Shown piece after piece: positions 54,107 to 63,692 of a DNA stretch of 64,000 bases (positions are counted from its first letter, which is position 1; every line of letters begins with the position of its first letter). This DNA is from Microglena sp. YARC. Lineage: Eukaryota; Chlorophyta; Chlorophyceae; Chlamydomonadales; Chlamydomonadaceae. The stretch is taken from NCBI GenBank assembly GCA_022414725.1, contig CM039463.1:29605071-29669070 (forward strand), read 5' to 3'. The notes beneath the pieces are model-generated. The model was given only the letters and a program-made list of their open reading frames with translations. It had not been told where the DNA came from and ran no database searches. The position numbers were made by a program, and so were the translations under genes.

Positions 54107-54446
54107 CTTGTAACACGCGCTGTTCAAGGTGACTACATGCTTAACCATGATGCACAGTACAACTCACAAGGCACTTTTAGCAAGGCAGCCCAACCATGGG
54201 GCACAGTACAACTCATATGGCACTTCTAGCATGGTAGCCCAACCATGAGGCACAGTACAACTCATACCATAACTAAGTGAGTGCACAAGAAATCAGGCAG
54301 CCCAACCATGAGGCGCAGTACAACTCATACCATAACTGAGTGAGTGCACAAGAAATCAGGCAGCCCAACCATGAGGCAGGGTACAACTCATACCATAAAT
54401 GAGTGAGTGCACAAGAAATCAGGAGAATGTTTCCACTTATCTAGTA

Positions 54447-54540
54447 CAAATAAATAAATAAATAGTACACCTTATTACGAGGCGTGAGGTTCAGGGGGCC
54501 AGCCCTTTGGCTTTCACACTGGCCAACCACCAACGTATAT
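54447..54540 (+). mobile_element. Family D copy
   Basis: AAATAAATAAATAAATAGTA, CACCTTATTACGAGGCGTGA and TGGCCAACCACCAAC, ending just beyond the cupin stop codon. Confidence 0.65.
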
Positions 54541-54544
54541 ATAT

Positions 54545-57500
54545 CTAGTACTCTGTATCATCCGTCCATTTAACCTCATTGGACACATCGTGGTTGATAT
54601 CAAAGAACACGCCTTTTTTCAAATGCTCGTCTGGAAAGAAGACGTATCCGGACGGCCACACAGCCATTAGGGTGAGAGGTTCATCTTTGGTGACGGACTG
54701 GTGAATAGATCCCACCTGTTCAGGGAGAATGAGCAACTCAAGCTAAGACCCATGGGATTTAATGTGGGAAAGTAGGGTGGTGTGTCTCAGTACACAAAAT
54801 ATGTCAGTATGGCAATCCACATATGTTAGTATGACAGTGCACATATGTTAGTATGACAGTACACATGTGTTAGCATGACAGTACACATATGTTAGCATGA
54901 CAGAACACATATGTCAGTACACATATGTAAGAATCTCAGTACACCAAATATGTTAGTATGCTTTGGGCGATGAGGTTGGGGTAAAAGCTCGGGGACGTAT
55001 CTGGGTGTTCTGCTAGTAATGATAACGCCTGGTAGGGGCGTGGTATTAAGGGAGTCCCGTCTTTCGGCAGTAGGGAACGAGCTGCTATATTACCTGTACA
55101 AAGCTACCATGGCAGTTGACAGCGACAGCGACAGCAACACTAAAGCGCACTAGTAGGGATTCGAACCCCTTAGAACACCTTTTTCATTTCAGCGAGCTCT
55201 ACCATTGAGCCATTCGTCGAAACAGGGCGTTCTGATAGTTGAGAGACAACGAAGCGAGTGAAAACAACCCCACCCCGTTTTAGCTTTTTTCACATTATTG
55301 CTGGTTTCTGGGATTTCTGCTACCCAGACAGATTTCTGGTACCCAAAAGGATTTTCTGGTACCCAAAAGGATTTCTGCTACCCAGACAAATTTCTGCAAC
55401 CCAGACTCACTCAGTCAATTGGCCGTTCAATTTGGTAACAATTTGTATCACAAAAACGCTATATGCTGTAATTGTCTATATGTTGGAAGTGCTCGATTGA
55501 GTGTCAAACTGAGGAGAAGTGCGCAGTAAGAAGCAGCCCAGCATAACTGGCCATAAAATGCAACAGGATTATGGGTGATGCCAATGAAACATGGTCAAGC
55601 TCTAAGTATAATACATACCTATCGGACATAAGCAGCAAGGCCTCAATTAACATAACTCGTATCATATAATTAAATTATCACTGTAGCACGAACTCAGGGC
55701 CCCCATCGGTAAAACGATTGTTTGGGGCTCAGTCCATCAGTGTTCTTTTCGTTTTAGCCCCTCCTGGTATCATGGTTGGGCAAGTCCATTCAGCCTATTT
55801 GGCAACCTCTGGACTGTAACAACATACAGACCGTACGCGCCTTAAGTATTGGCAAACGGTTTGGCAAACAACCCTTTGCCAAAGCGGATTAGGGATCCAT
55901 CTTGAGACCACTCCAGGTGGCTGGCCTTTGCCAAGTTACGGTTACCATGGTACTCTGTCCACTAAGCCCTAGCAAGTTAAATGTTCTTGATTTAAATTGC
56001 TGCATGGTTTTATTTTCAGCAAGCTTGGGCAGACTACTTTGTAAACATGCACTTCACCTTGAACTTGGTTACACGACTCCAGCCAGTAATTTGGCTGGCT
56101 GGAGCCATGTACCGGCCTGGCTACTTAGCCCTAGCAAGTTTAATGCTCCTGATTTGAATTGTTACATGGTTTTACAGCAAGCTTGGGCAAACTACTTGGT
56201 GAACATGTAACAAGGAAATGTAACAATAACATAAGAAACTTTGCCAACTGGATTTCAGGTCTGAGCTTGAGACAGTCGAAGCCATAGACCCTTTGCCAAG
56301 TTAGTTTTGCCATGCTTTTCTGAGACCCACTATCAGGGGGGAAATTAAATTTGCCAACACTTAATCTTGCCAATACTTAAGGCGTGTACGGTACCTCATT
56401 CACCACCCAATCGCCAGCCTTATATACACCAGTTGTGGACTGAAACAACATACATACCTCATTCACCACCCAATCGCCAGCCTTATAAACACCAGTTGTG
56501 TACTCATAGCCTGAGCTGATATCTGGACCTGGTTGTCCAACAACCGGCTTAAAGTCCACCTTGCCAGAAAGTCGTATTTCATGCATGCTGCCTGAAACCA
56601 CGTACACAATCTCCAGTCCTGGGTGTGCATGGACTGGGAAGTAGGTGTGGGGAGGAAGGTGAAGAATCACCCATTGGTGCTGCCTGTCGTTGCACATTCC
56701 TGTCTGCATGAACGCCTCATATTCATTCGGTGCCTTCGGCTTCAGGAGCTTTTCTAATGATGACCTGCGGAGTAGAGCAGAGTTGAGGGTTATGTGGGAA
56801 AGATAAATTAGGGACAAGTAACGAGACAGTTTGCTTTAGATTGAATTGAATTATTACATGGTTTTCAGCTAACTCTGGGCTGCTCACCGTCTGCAAATTC
56901 CAAGTCCCCCCATGCGATACCCACAGAAACCAGGGGCTCGGGTTCTATGATACATTCTATGATACTAAGCGTTTTTTTTTTTTTAAGTTGTGAAAGGACT
57001 GTCACCCCAGGAGGTGGGTCTCCCGGCACAAACCAGCGACACCGAGGATTCAGTTTGAATGGCGTTGCCACTCCTACAGAAGAGTAGGCGCACTTAGGGT
57101 CGGTGGGCTTCGAAGTCGATGGTATCCACCCAAATCCATAGAGATGACATGATCCAAGAGAGATAAGTTGTGCATCAGTGTGCATGTGTGTGTTGGCATT
57201 TGGATGATGCTTCAGCAGTAAATCGGGGAGATGTAGGGCACTATCTGTAAGGCCAGTGTCTGTTGGTGAACCAGTACCTTACGTCTGCAGAAAACACACC
57301 AAGCCTTACTGATACGAGCACCTTGGGCGCAAACCTGCTTTGTTCTTTCTGCTTGTTACACTGCATTACCTTGCAACCTGGCATCTCAAGGTATGTGTGT
57401 GAGTGCGCATGTTTGTGCGTCAGTGTGCATGTATGTGTAGGGATCGGCAAATCATATGATACTGACCAAAGGCCAGTATGATATCATATGATATCATACA

Positions 57501-58185
57501 AATTGCATCAAATGATATTGTATGTAAATGGTAACATTAGCCTGGTCAGTTTGCCGGCATCATATGATATCGTATGATATCATATGATGAAATGATATCG
57601 TATGATATCATACTGCCGTCCCCTATGTAGGCGTAAGAAAAGGTATTATCAACTGGAGCACTCCAGCAACCATTTCTATTTGTAAGACTCACGTTGCACT
57701 GCTCACATTGTATTGTTTTGCCTACTCAAATGTATGTGTATGCTCGTCATCCAAATGCATGTGAAGGATAGTGCTGCCACAGTGCTATACACAGTCATTG
57801 TGGAAAAAGTGTACAGTGTTCGGTACGCGGTGCAGATCCAAGAATGAAATGGCTGCTGTGACATGAGACATATCAGATTGTACGGACATTACCTGAACTC
57901 TTTGCTGAAAGTCTCCTTGTTGGGGAGGTCCTCTCCTGTTGCATTTGCATAGAACCCGTTGGGATAGGTCCCAGGGAAGTCAGGGGGAATTGGAAGGTTG
58001 GGAATTGTCCTGCCGGCCACACGCACAACCTTCAGGTTCTTGGCATTTTCCAGGAAGCATCCGATACAATTGCTAACTGACAGATGTCTACGAGATGGCC
58101 TGGATCCCAAGGACGTGCACGGGGATAAGGATGATCGGAGAGTTGATCCGGAATGAACGCGAGCTAAACTGAAGGGCGAAGCCAT
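54545..58185 (-). CDS. Cupin-domain protein, probably plastid-targeted (complete, 3 exons)
   Basis: Exons 57,893-58,185, 56,458-56,764 and 54,545-54,715 join in frame to 256 aa plus TAG, all GT-AG. The first 35 or so residues (MASPFSLARVHSGSTLRSSL, then Ser/Arg-rich) look like a chloroplast or mitochondrial leader. Cupin motif 1 is in exon 2: His143-Ala-His145 with Glu149 and Gly156 (PVHAHPGLEIVYVVSGSMHE). Motif 2 has His205 just after the second intron (EVGSIHQSV). These His and Glu residues are the usual metal ligands. The substrate cannot be told; related proteins are small RmlC-like cupins. The end of exon 2 is duplicated with its donor 63 bp into intron 2, still in frame. Intron 2 also carries a SINE and intron 1 MITEs. 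Confidence 0.9.
55017..55226 (-). mobile_element. tRNA-derived SINE, second subfamily
   Basis: Reverse copy: AATGATAACGCCTGGTAGGG tail, GCTACCATGGCAGTTGACAG body and B box (GGGATTCGAACCCC) with head ending GAGCCATTCGTCG. It lies in cupin intron 2. Confidence 0.85.
55685..55835. repeat. Interspersed repeat with GCACGAA...GGGCCCC end
   Basis: Starts CACTGTAGCACGAACTCAGG, then AAACGATTGTTTGGGGCTCA and GGTTGGGCAAG. Related sequences at 44,690-44,775 (reverse), 60,390-60,510 and 61,060-61,170 (reverse). Confidence 0.6.
55900..56230. repeat. Tandem duplication, about 155-bp unit
   Basis: TTAGCCCTAGCAAGTT(T)AATG ... TTACATGGTTTTACAGCAAG ... CTTGGGCANACTACTT occurs twice, with a two-hairpin element (about 56,055-56,110) between. 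Confidence 0.8.
56391..56457 (-). repeat. In-frame copy of the cupin exon 2 end
   Basis: CTCATTCACCACCCAATCGC ... ACACCAGTTGTG is present at the exon (56,458-56,502) and again at 56,395-56,437, 63 bp away. The copy reads TTGVYKAGDWVVNE and is followed by its own GTACCG donor. The 18 bp between the true donor and the copy begin GT and end CAG and contain no stop. Confidence 0.95.
56975..57110 (-). repeat. Family H copy
   Basis: Reverse orientation: AGTTGTGAAAGGACTGTCAC ... GGAGGTGGGTCTCC ... GGCGTTGCCACTCCTACAGA. Confidence 0.6.
57433..57626. mobile_element. MITE family F copy (complete)
   Basis: TAGGGATCGGCAAATCATAT at the left, GATATCATACTGCCGTCCCC then TA at the right, interior full of ATCATATGAT palindromes. 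It lies in cupin intron 1. The tip TAGGG and the TIR resemble hAT elements, but no exact 8-bp duplication was seen. Confidence 0.75.
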
Positions 58186-60804
58186 AATTCTCGGATAGTT
58201 AAGGCATGCGCTTCATGTTCACTCGCTGCTCCTCAAATGGACCGATGATGAGCTGGCGACTTGGCGACCCGGCGTAACGCGAACGGCGACGGGACAAGAG
58301 ACCCCCGCCCCCGCCCAGGCCCGGGGGGGGGGGGGGGGGGGGGGGGGGGTAGCTAGGGCCAGATCTGGTTACACGTTTTGGCATGTCTATAAATCTTTGC
58401 TGGTTCAACTGGCACACGATTTTTTTGATAGACGTTTAGTCGACAGCTTCGTGGTGAAGTACCGCAATAAAAGGGGGTCTGTCGAACCAGCACCTCCTAA
58501 TAGTGGCCTCAACATGTCCTAAGTAGACGAAAATCGGGCAAAAAAGTTACTATTTTTTACTTTTTTTCAAAGCCAAAATTTAAAGCTCGACTTCTAAACC
58601 CCCTAGGCCAAGATGCAAAACATTTATGTAAAAGACAAACCTTCCCGTTCTGGTTTTCAGATCGGATTTGGCACAGATCGTATAATTTGACCCAAAATGT
58701 GCCCCAAATCAAGAGTAAACAAAATTGCAGACGTATAGCCTAAAAAACCCGAGGGGGACTGCCCCCCCCCCCTTTTAAATATAAATAATTTTGTTTACAA
58801 CTTAGATACGGTATGGATTCAGAGGGTTTACATTACGGCGCACACAAGGGCGTCCTCGGATTTTTAGTGCAGGGATCGCACGATAGTCAAAAACCAGTTC
58901 TGCCCCCCCCCTCCCCCCCCCCCCCCCCAGGTTGTTCAAGTACTTAAGCCACCCTTTGCCGTCGCTGGAGGTGGCCAGAAAAATATGTAAAAAACAAACA
59001 CAGCACAGACACTCTAAAACGCAATTAAAAACAAAACGGTGCACTTGGTCTGTTTTTTTCATCACGATTCTGGTTTGGTCACTGCCCCTTAAGGTCTGTC
59101 TGGCTGGCTTCAACTGCTTGGCAATCATCCCCATGAACTCTAACTCCTTGGTCTATAGGGACCACAGACCTGTTAGCGCTACCTTTCGACCATGCTTCCC
59201 CTTCCAGTGGGCAGCCATGCTGTACTTCCAGATTGTTGGCTGAAGCTCTGTAACCTAGTTCAAATTCCTCATCAGCCTTCCAATTTGTGTCGAGTTTCAA
59301 TCCTCCCACCCCCAAAACCACCAAGAATAAGGTATACCAAGTTATTTCCATATACCTGCAGTACAAGTACCTCTAGATCTTCTTGGTAGTGCTACTACCA
59401 CTGTAGGATCTTGTTAGGAGTTAGAGGTCGGAGGATGTAATGCTTGACAGGCATACCAGTGCGTGAGTGCGGCAACATACCGCCAGGACTTCCTCGGGCC
59501 TAATCAGCATATTAGGGCAACACGAATATCCCTTTCATACTTCATTGTAGTTACAATTCCCCGCTCCTGCATTGCCAAGCCAAGCCAAGATGGAAATTCT
59601 TTTTTTACTGCCGAAGACGGTGAGCAGCCGAATTGCTAGCTCAAGCTATGTAACCAAGTTCAATTTCAAGAAGGAAAAGCTATTGGAACCATACAGTTCC
59701 TATGCAGCATCGCAAGCGACGCAGAAAAATGGCGGAGAGTGCTGGCAACGGAACGACATGTGGCAACGATGGGTCTGATCGAAGCCAGGTAGTTATGAAA
59801 CAGTTGGCTGACGTGTCAGGCTTCATCTCTATCGTCAGTCGGACACCTGGCCGAATCTGGGGGCCCTCACCCCCTAAAATGGGGGGGCGGGGGGCGGGGG
59901 GGGGGCTCCACCAAATAGTTACCTGGACATGCCTTCGAACTGCCTGTAGCCCTGTGATTACATTCTGTGCTCGGGAGTGTGGCGTAGTACTGTTTAACTG
60001 TACCCTGTAGTGCCACCCATGTTTACTCTACCCACAGACGGTGAGCGGCATGGCTGATAGGCCATGTAATTAAGCAAAAAAACCATTTAACCAATGTTTG
60101 CTAGCTTGGCAACACAAGTCATAAAAAATAGAACGCCTTATCTCGAGGCGTCAGGTTGAGGAGACCAGCCGTTTGCTTGCACTGGGGCCAACAACCAACA
60201 CAAGTAATTTATTTGAATCATTTCGTTAACCAGTTGCCATATTCAAGAAGCAAGCGGTCGTAAGTAAATCAGGGGTCAAACCAATGCTGCTTCTAATAGA
60301 CACTCCAAGAAAGTCCCTCGCCCATGTACGAGAATCTGACAATAGCAAGTGCAACAACTCATTTAATAATCGCTTAATAAATTCCATATAAGCGCGAACC
60401 CAGGGCCCCCGTCGGTTAAACGATTGTTTGGGGCTCAGTTCATCAGTGCTTTTTGTTTTTAAGCCCTTCCTATACGGTTGGGCATTTGGCGTACCCATGG
60501 ACTTTAACATACATACTAAGATAGATTCCATACAAGCGCGGAGCCCAGGAGGGCCGGGGAGCCATTGGCCATGAATGCACTAATGCAGCTAACACCCCTA
60601 CTTAGCACTAAATTTTAATAGTATCCTGCACATTTAAATCCTGCATGCACATAAGTTGTATGAGCGAAACAGAGACCATAGCGTGTTCGACAAAGAAATA
60701 ATAATGTACATGGTGACACATGGCATAAAAAACGCTTTGGGCAAACAACATATTTCCCTAAATAGCTATCATTTAGCAAGCTTTTGTGCCTTGCGTGGAA
60801 TAGG
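58186..60804. other. Intergenic between the cupin and ADP-ribosylglycohydrolase-like genes
   Basis: The first ~200 bp would hold the cupin promoter; a G run occupies 58,321-58,350. 58,735-58,985 is the partner of the 16,820 repeat, with a C run near 58,903-58,929. Two-hairpin element copies are at 59,208-59,262 and 59,605-59,669, family D at 60,122-60,207. No gene was recognised. Confidence 0.55.
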
Positions 60805-63437
60805 CTAGGCATCAAACAGGCCAACATCGTTGCAGCGAAGTTCTGAAAGGCTAGTGGCCAATTCCAGGATAGCATCTCTCCCCATCGTGTCGGTATGATT
60901 CTCCAACGGCTCCAGCCATGATTGAGGAATCCATGATTGGCCGTTCAGAGCTCCAGCCATTGCACCTAAACAGCAGCAGTATATATGTGTGTATGTACAC
61001 ATGTATGTATGTCTGTTTGTCTGTCTATCTGTCTGTATCAGTCTAGGGGTAGGACAAATAGTCTTAGGGATATGCCCAGCCGTGACAGGAAGGGCTAAGA
61101 AGAAGATGAAGCATTGATGAACTGAACCCCAAACAATCGTTTTACCAACGGGGCCCCCCACTTCGTGCTACAGTGATAATTTAATTCTACAATGGCAGCA
61201 GATGAAAGATCAATCCAACTTAGATAGGGCTTAACCTATTGGAATGCAGGACATGTGTGTAACATTTGCAAGGTCATAGCAAAACAGCCGTGTATATTGC
61301 ACCTAAGCAGCAGATGAAAGATCATTCCACCTTAGGCAGGGCTTAACTTATTGGAAGGCAGGACATGTGTACATTTGCATGGCCATGGCAAACAGCTGTG
61401 TATACTTCCATGGTTTCAAGCAACAACATAAGTTCGAACCCTTTCACACTCCCTGGTTTCCGCAGGGGAGGGGGGGGGGGGGAGAGGAGGTATTGTATCC
61501 TGCAGACTGTTAAATTGCTGGCATATAGAACCTTATAAATTCTTCTTCTTCTTCATGGTTTCAAGCAACAATCACAGGTTCCTGGCATGCCCATGGATTT
61601 CACTTCATCTCTAGTACGGTTTGGCTCTAACTGGTGGAGCCCCCTCTTCAAGGGGGCGTGAGCCCCCAGGGTCACCCCGTTGTCCGTCTGTGTGACCGTC
61701 TGACCGAGACGAAGCCTGACACGTCAGCCAACGGTCTTGTAACTTACTCGCTTCCGTTGCCACCTGTTGCTTTGTTGCGAATACTCTCTGACTATAGCTA
61801 GCTCCGGCTTACACTGTGGTGTCCTTAACATCACGTCCTGTGAGTAACTGTATTACACGGATGTAACATTTTCAATTTCAATTGAACACTCTTTACCAAT
61901 TTGTAACGTTGCTTGCGATGCTGCATAGAAATTGTTCGTTTTTCAACAACTGCATAATCATGTGCAAGTTTTTGAAATCTAACTTTGAAATTCACATATG
62001 CTACATTATGACCAGGATGCCATCAAGCTAGGGACCAGCATATCATATGGTGTCGGCCAAAGGCGAGTATAAAATCATACAAACTGCATCAAGTGATATT
62101 GTATATACATGGTAACTTTAGCCTAGTCAGACTGTCGGCATCATTTGATATCATATAATGATATGATATCATATTGCCGTTCCCTGCATTAAGCGCAATG
62201 ACAGCCCCACCCACCCTTTCTGGAAGCGGATGTCGCTAAGTTGGCTGCCCACGACACAGTTTGTGAGCAGGAATGTACTATGTTTTCAATGCGAGGAATG
62301 GGTGAACTGAAATTCTGTTCAGGATACCTGTTGTAAAATGCAAATACCCCAGAAAAAGTGAGTACGATATCGTTGTCCTATAATTTATCATGCGACAATC
62401 TCGGGTCCCAGCACGATATTGACATCCGGGGATGACAGCCCCCCCCCCCCCCCCCCCCCCCTTCCATACTGGTGGTTGGCCCCAGTGCAAGCAAGCAAAC
62501 GGGCTGACCCCCTAAACCTCAGGCCTCATAACAGACAAACTATGCATTTATTGACAGCCCTACTCACCACACATTTGTAGGGTTGGGCCGATATATAAAC
62601 GTATAATATATATTTATACGTTTATATGTATAAATGCGCCGTATAGCTTTTCTCAATTCGACCTTATGAACGTCGTATACAAAATGATCTATCTGATCTA
62701 GATAGCCAGGATGGCACACATATCAGAGCGCCACCTAGCCTTCCATTCCACAAGCTGTGCTCCTATGTGGGCTTGAAGGATTGATGGTGCAAGCCTAGTG
62801 CAATGAGAACATGTAAAATATTGCAATGCCGTTATGTACTTATATTATTATACACTTGTACAGTTATTTATTATACCAACTGGCATTTAATGGCTCCCTT
62901 AGATTGGCACCGCTGCACTTCTTGGCCGACGCGCCTTCTGGTCATGATTTCTTTTCTGAGATTTGGACAACCTAAACTTGCCAGATTATTTTTCTGAGAG
63001 GTTGATATGTGATGCCAATGAGATTAGCTACGCGGCAATACCTTTAAACCCATGTGAAAGTATTTTCTTAAGAAGTGCCTAATTTTTATATACGTTTTTG
63101 TACGTTTATATGCATATGTTTACACGGCTTATACAAATAACAATATACGTTTGCTTCCCAACCCTACACATTTGTGAAGTCACAGGGGCACTACGCCCTA
63201 CTCACCACACATTTGTGAAGTCACAGGCGCACTGCCAGCAAGGCAGGCGCTGATGCTCACAGCTTGACGTGGCTGACTCCAGCTGGTCACAAACGCCAGG
63301 AGTGCAACGGCCACAGCCTCAGTGCCAGCGGTTGCATACCCATGGTATGTCATTCTAGAGAGGAGCGTAGAGATGAGGGACCAGGATTCCGATTTGAAAA
63401 ACTTCCGATATCCTCCAGACGATTCGATGTCCCCGAC
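60805..63437 (-). CDS. ADP-ribosylglycohydrolase/J1-crystallin-like protein, last two exons
   Basis: Exons 63,206-63,437 and 60,805-60,965 splice in frame (130 aa plus TAG; acceptor CATGTTGGCAG, donor GTGTG|GTGAGT, acceptor GCTGTTTAG). The peptide GTEAVAVALLAFVTSWSQPR, then AVSISACLAGSAPVTSQMCG and AMAGALNGQSWIPQSWLEPL, matches the C-terminal layout of the DraG/ARH family: repeated small residues, GA(M/L)AGA and an IPxxWLExLEN ending. The family's GGDTDT metal-binding motif expected before GAMAGA reads AGSAPV here, so the protein may be catalytically inactive, as in some crystallin-type members. The N-terminal half is off the right edge. The single intron seen is 2,240 bp and holds MITEs and copied exon edges. 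Confidence 0.75.
60995..61030. repeat. TATG/TCTG microsatellite
   Basis: TGTGTGTATGTACACATGTA followed by TGTATGTCTGTTTGTCTGTC. Confidence 0.85.
61185..61420 (-). repeat. 5'-edge copies of the last ADP-ribosylglycohydrolase-like exon
   Basis: Two units of about 115 bp starting (G)CAGCAGATGAAAGATCA. The boundary at 61,300 reads TATTGCACCTAAGCAGCAG, a copy of the exon edge GCAC|CTAAACAGCAG at 60,962. The AG acceptor is retained. Confidence 0.75.
61635..61800 (+). mobile_element. Family E copy
   Basis: GGTGGAGCCCCCTCTTCAAG, GGGTCACCCCGTTGTCCGTC and a TTGCCACCTGTTGCTTTG block. Confidence 0.5.
62030..62190. mobile_element. MITE family F copy
   Basis: TAGGGACCAGCATATCATAT, GGCCAAAGGCGAGTATAAAA and TATTGCCGTTCCCT. 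Confidence 0.65.
62400..62545 (-). mobile_element. Family D copy with a C run
   Basis: GGGGATGACAGC then 24 or so C, then GGTGGTTGGCCCCAGTGCAA and AACCTCAGGCCTCATAA. Confidence 0.65.
62560..63205 (-). repeat. 3'-edge copy of the ADP-ribosylglycohydrolase-like exon, split by the MITE
   Basis: CTACTCACCACACATTTG (62,560-62,577) plus CACATTTGTGAAGTCACAGG (63,167-63,186) together form a copy of the exon end at 63,201-63,230, with its GTGAGT donor. Confidence 0.9.
62578..63166. mobile_element. hAT-like MITE with perfect 8-bp TSD
   Basis: 589 bp with tips TAGGGTTGGG and CCCAACCCTA and subterminal AAACGTATA-type repeats in inverted orientation. The exact duplication CACATTTG lies at 62,570-62,577 and 63,167-63,174. 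It inserted into a duplicated copy of the ADP-ribosylglycohydrolase-like exon's 3' edge, splitting it. Confidence 0.9.
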
Positions 63438-63574
63438 CTGCCAACATGGTAGGATGCCATTGAAGGTTAATACAAGATGCTTAATAATTGTGGCCATTCA
63501 GCGGTTGGTTTGGATTTGAGGTTTAAAACTCTTAGTAGTTTTTACCACGTACATTTGAGAATTTGGACCGAGAA

Positions 63575-63692
63575 TTCCGACATTCTCGTCTGAAATCCAG
63601 AATTCTGAGAATTGTCGGATATTTGGCCTGAAAAAGTGGAGGTACGAACTACAACCTACGAGACCCAAGTCAAAATCATCCGCTGAATTGCT
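63575..63692. mobile_element. Diverged copy of the 4,625 MITE
   Basis: Shares GAGAATTC/TTCTGAGAATT palindromic interior and the AAATCATCCGCTGAATTGCT end; the left end is diverged. Confidence 0.55.

Larger units (their letters stand above)
50865..54544. other. Between the TCX exons found and the cupin gene
   Basis: Should hold the missing TCX 5' exons and promoter. A protein-like plus-strand frame at 51,459-51,731 has no recognised family. Family D (52,197-52,320), family H (53,300-53,440), (GACA)n at 53,730-53,790 and family B (53,908-54,106) are present, as are C runs near 52,625 and 52,680-52,701. 54,130-54,420 has about 60-bp tandem units of GCCCAACCATGAGGCACAGT. Confidence 0.5.
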
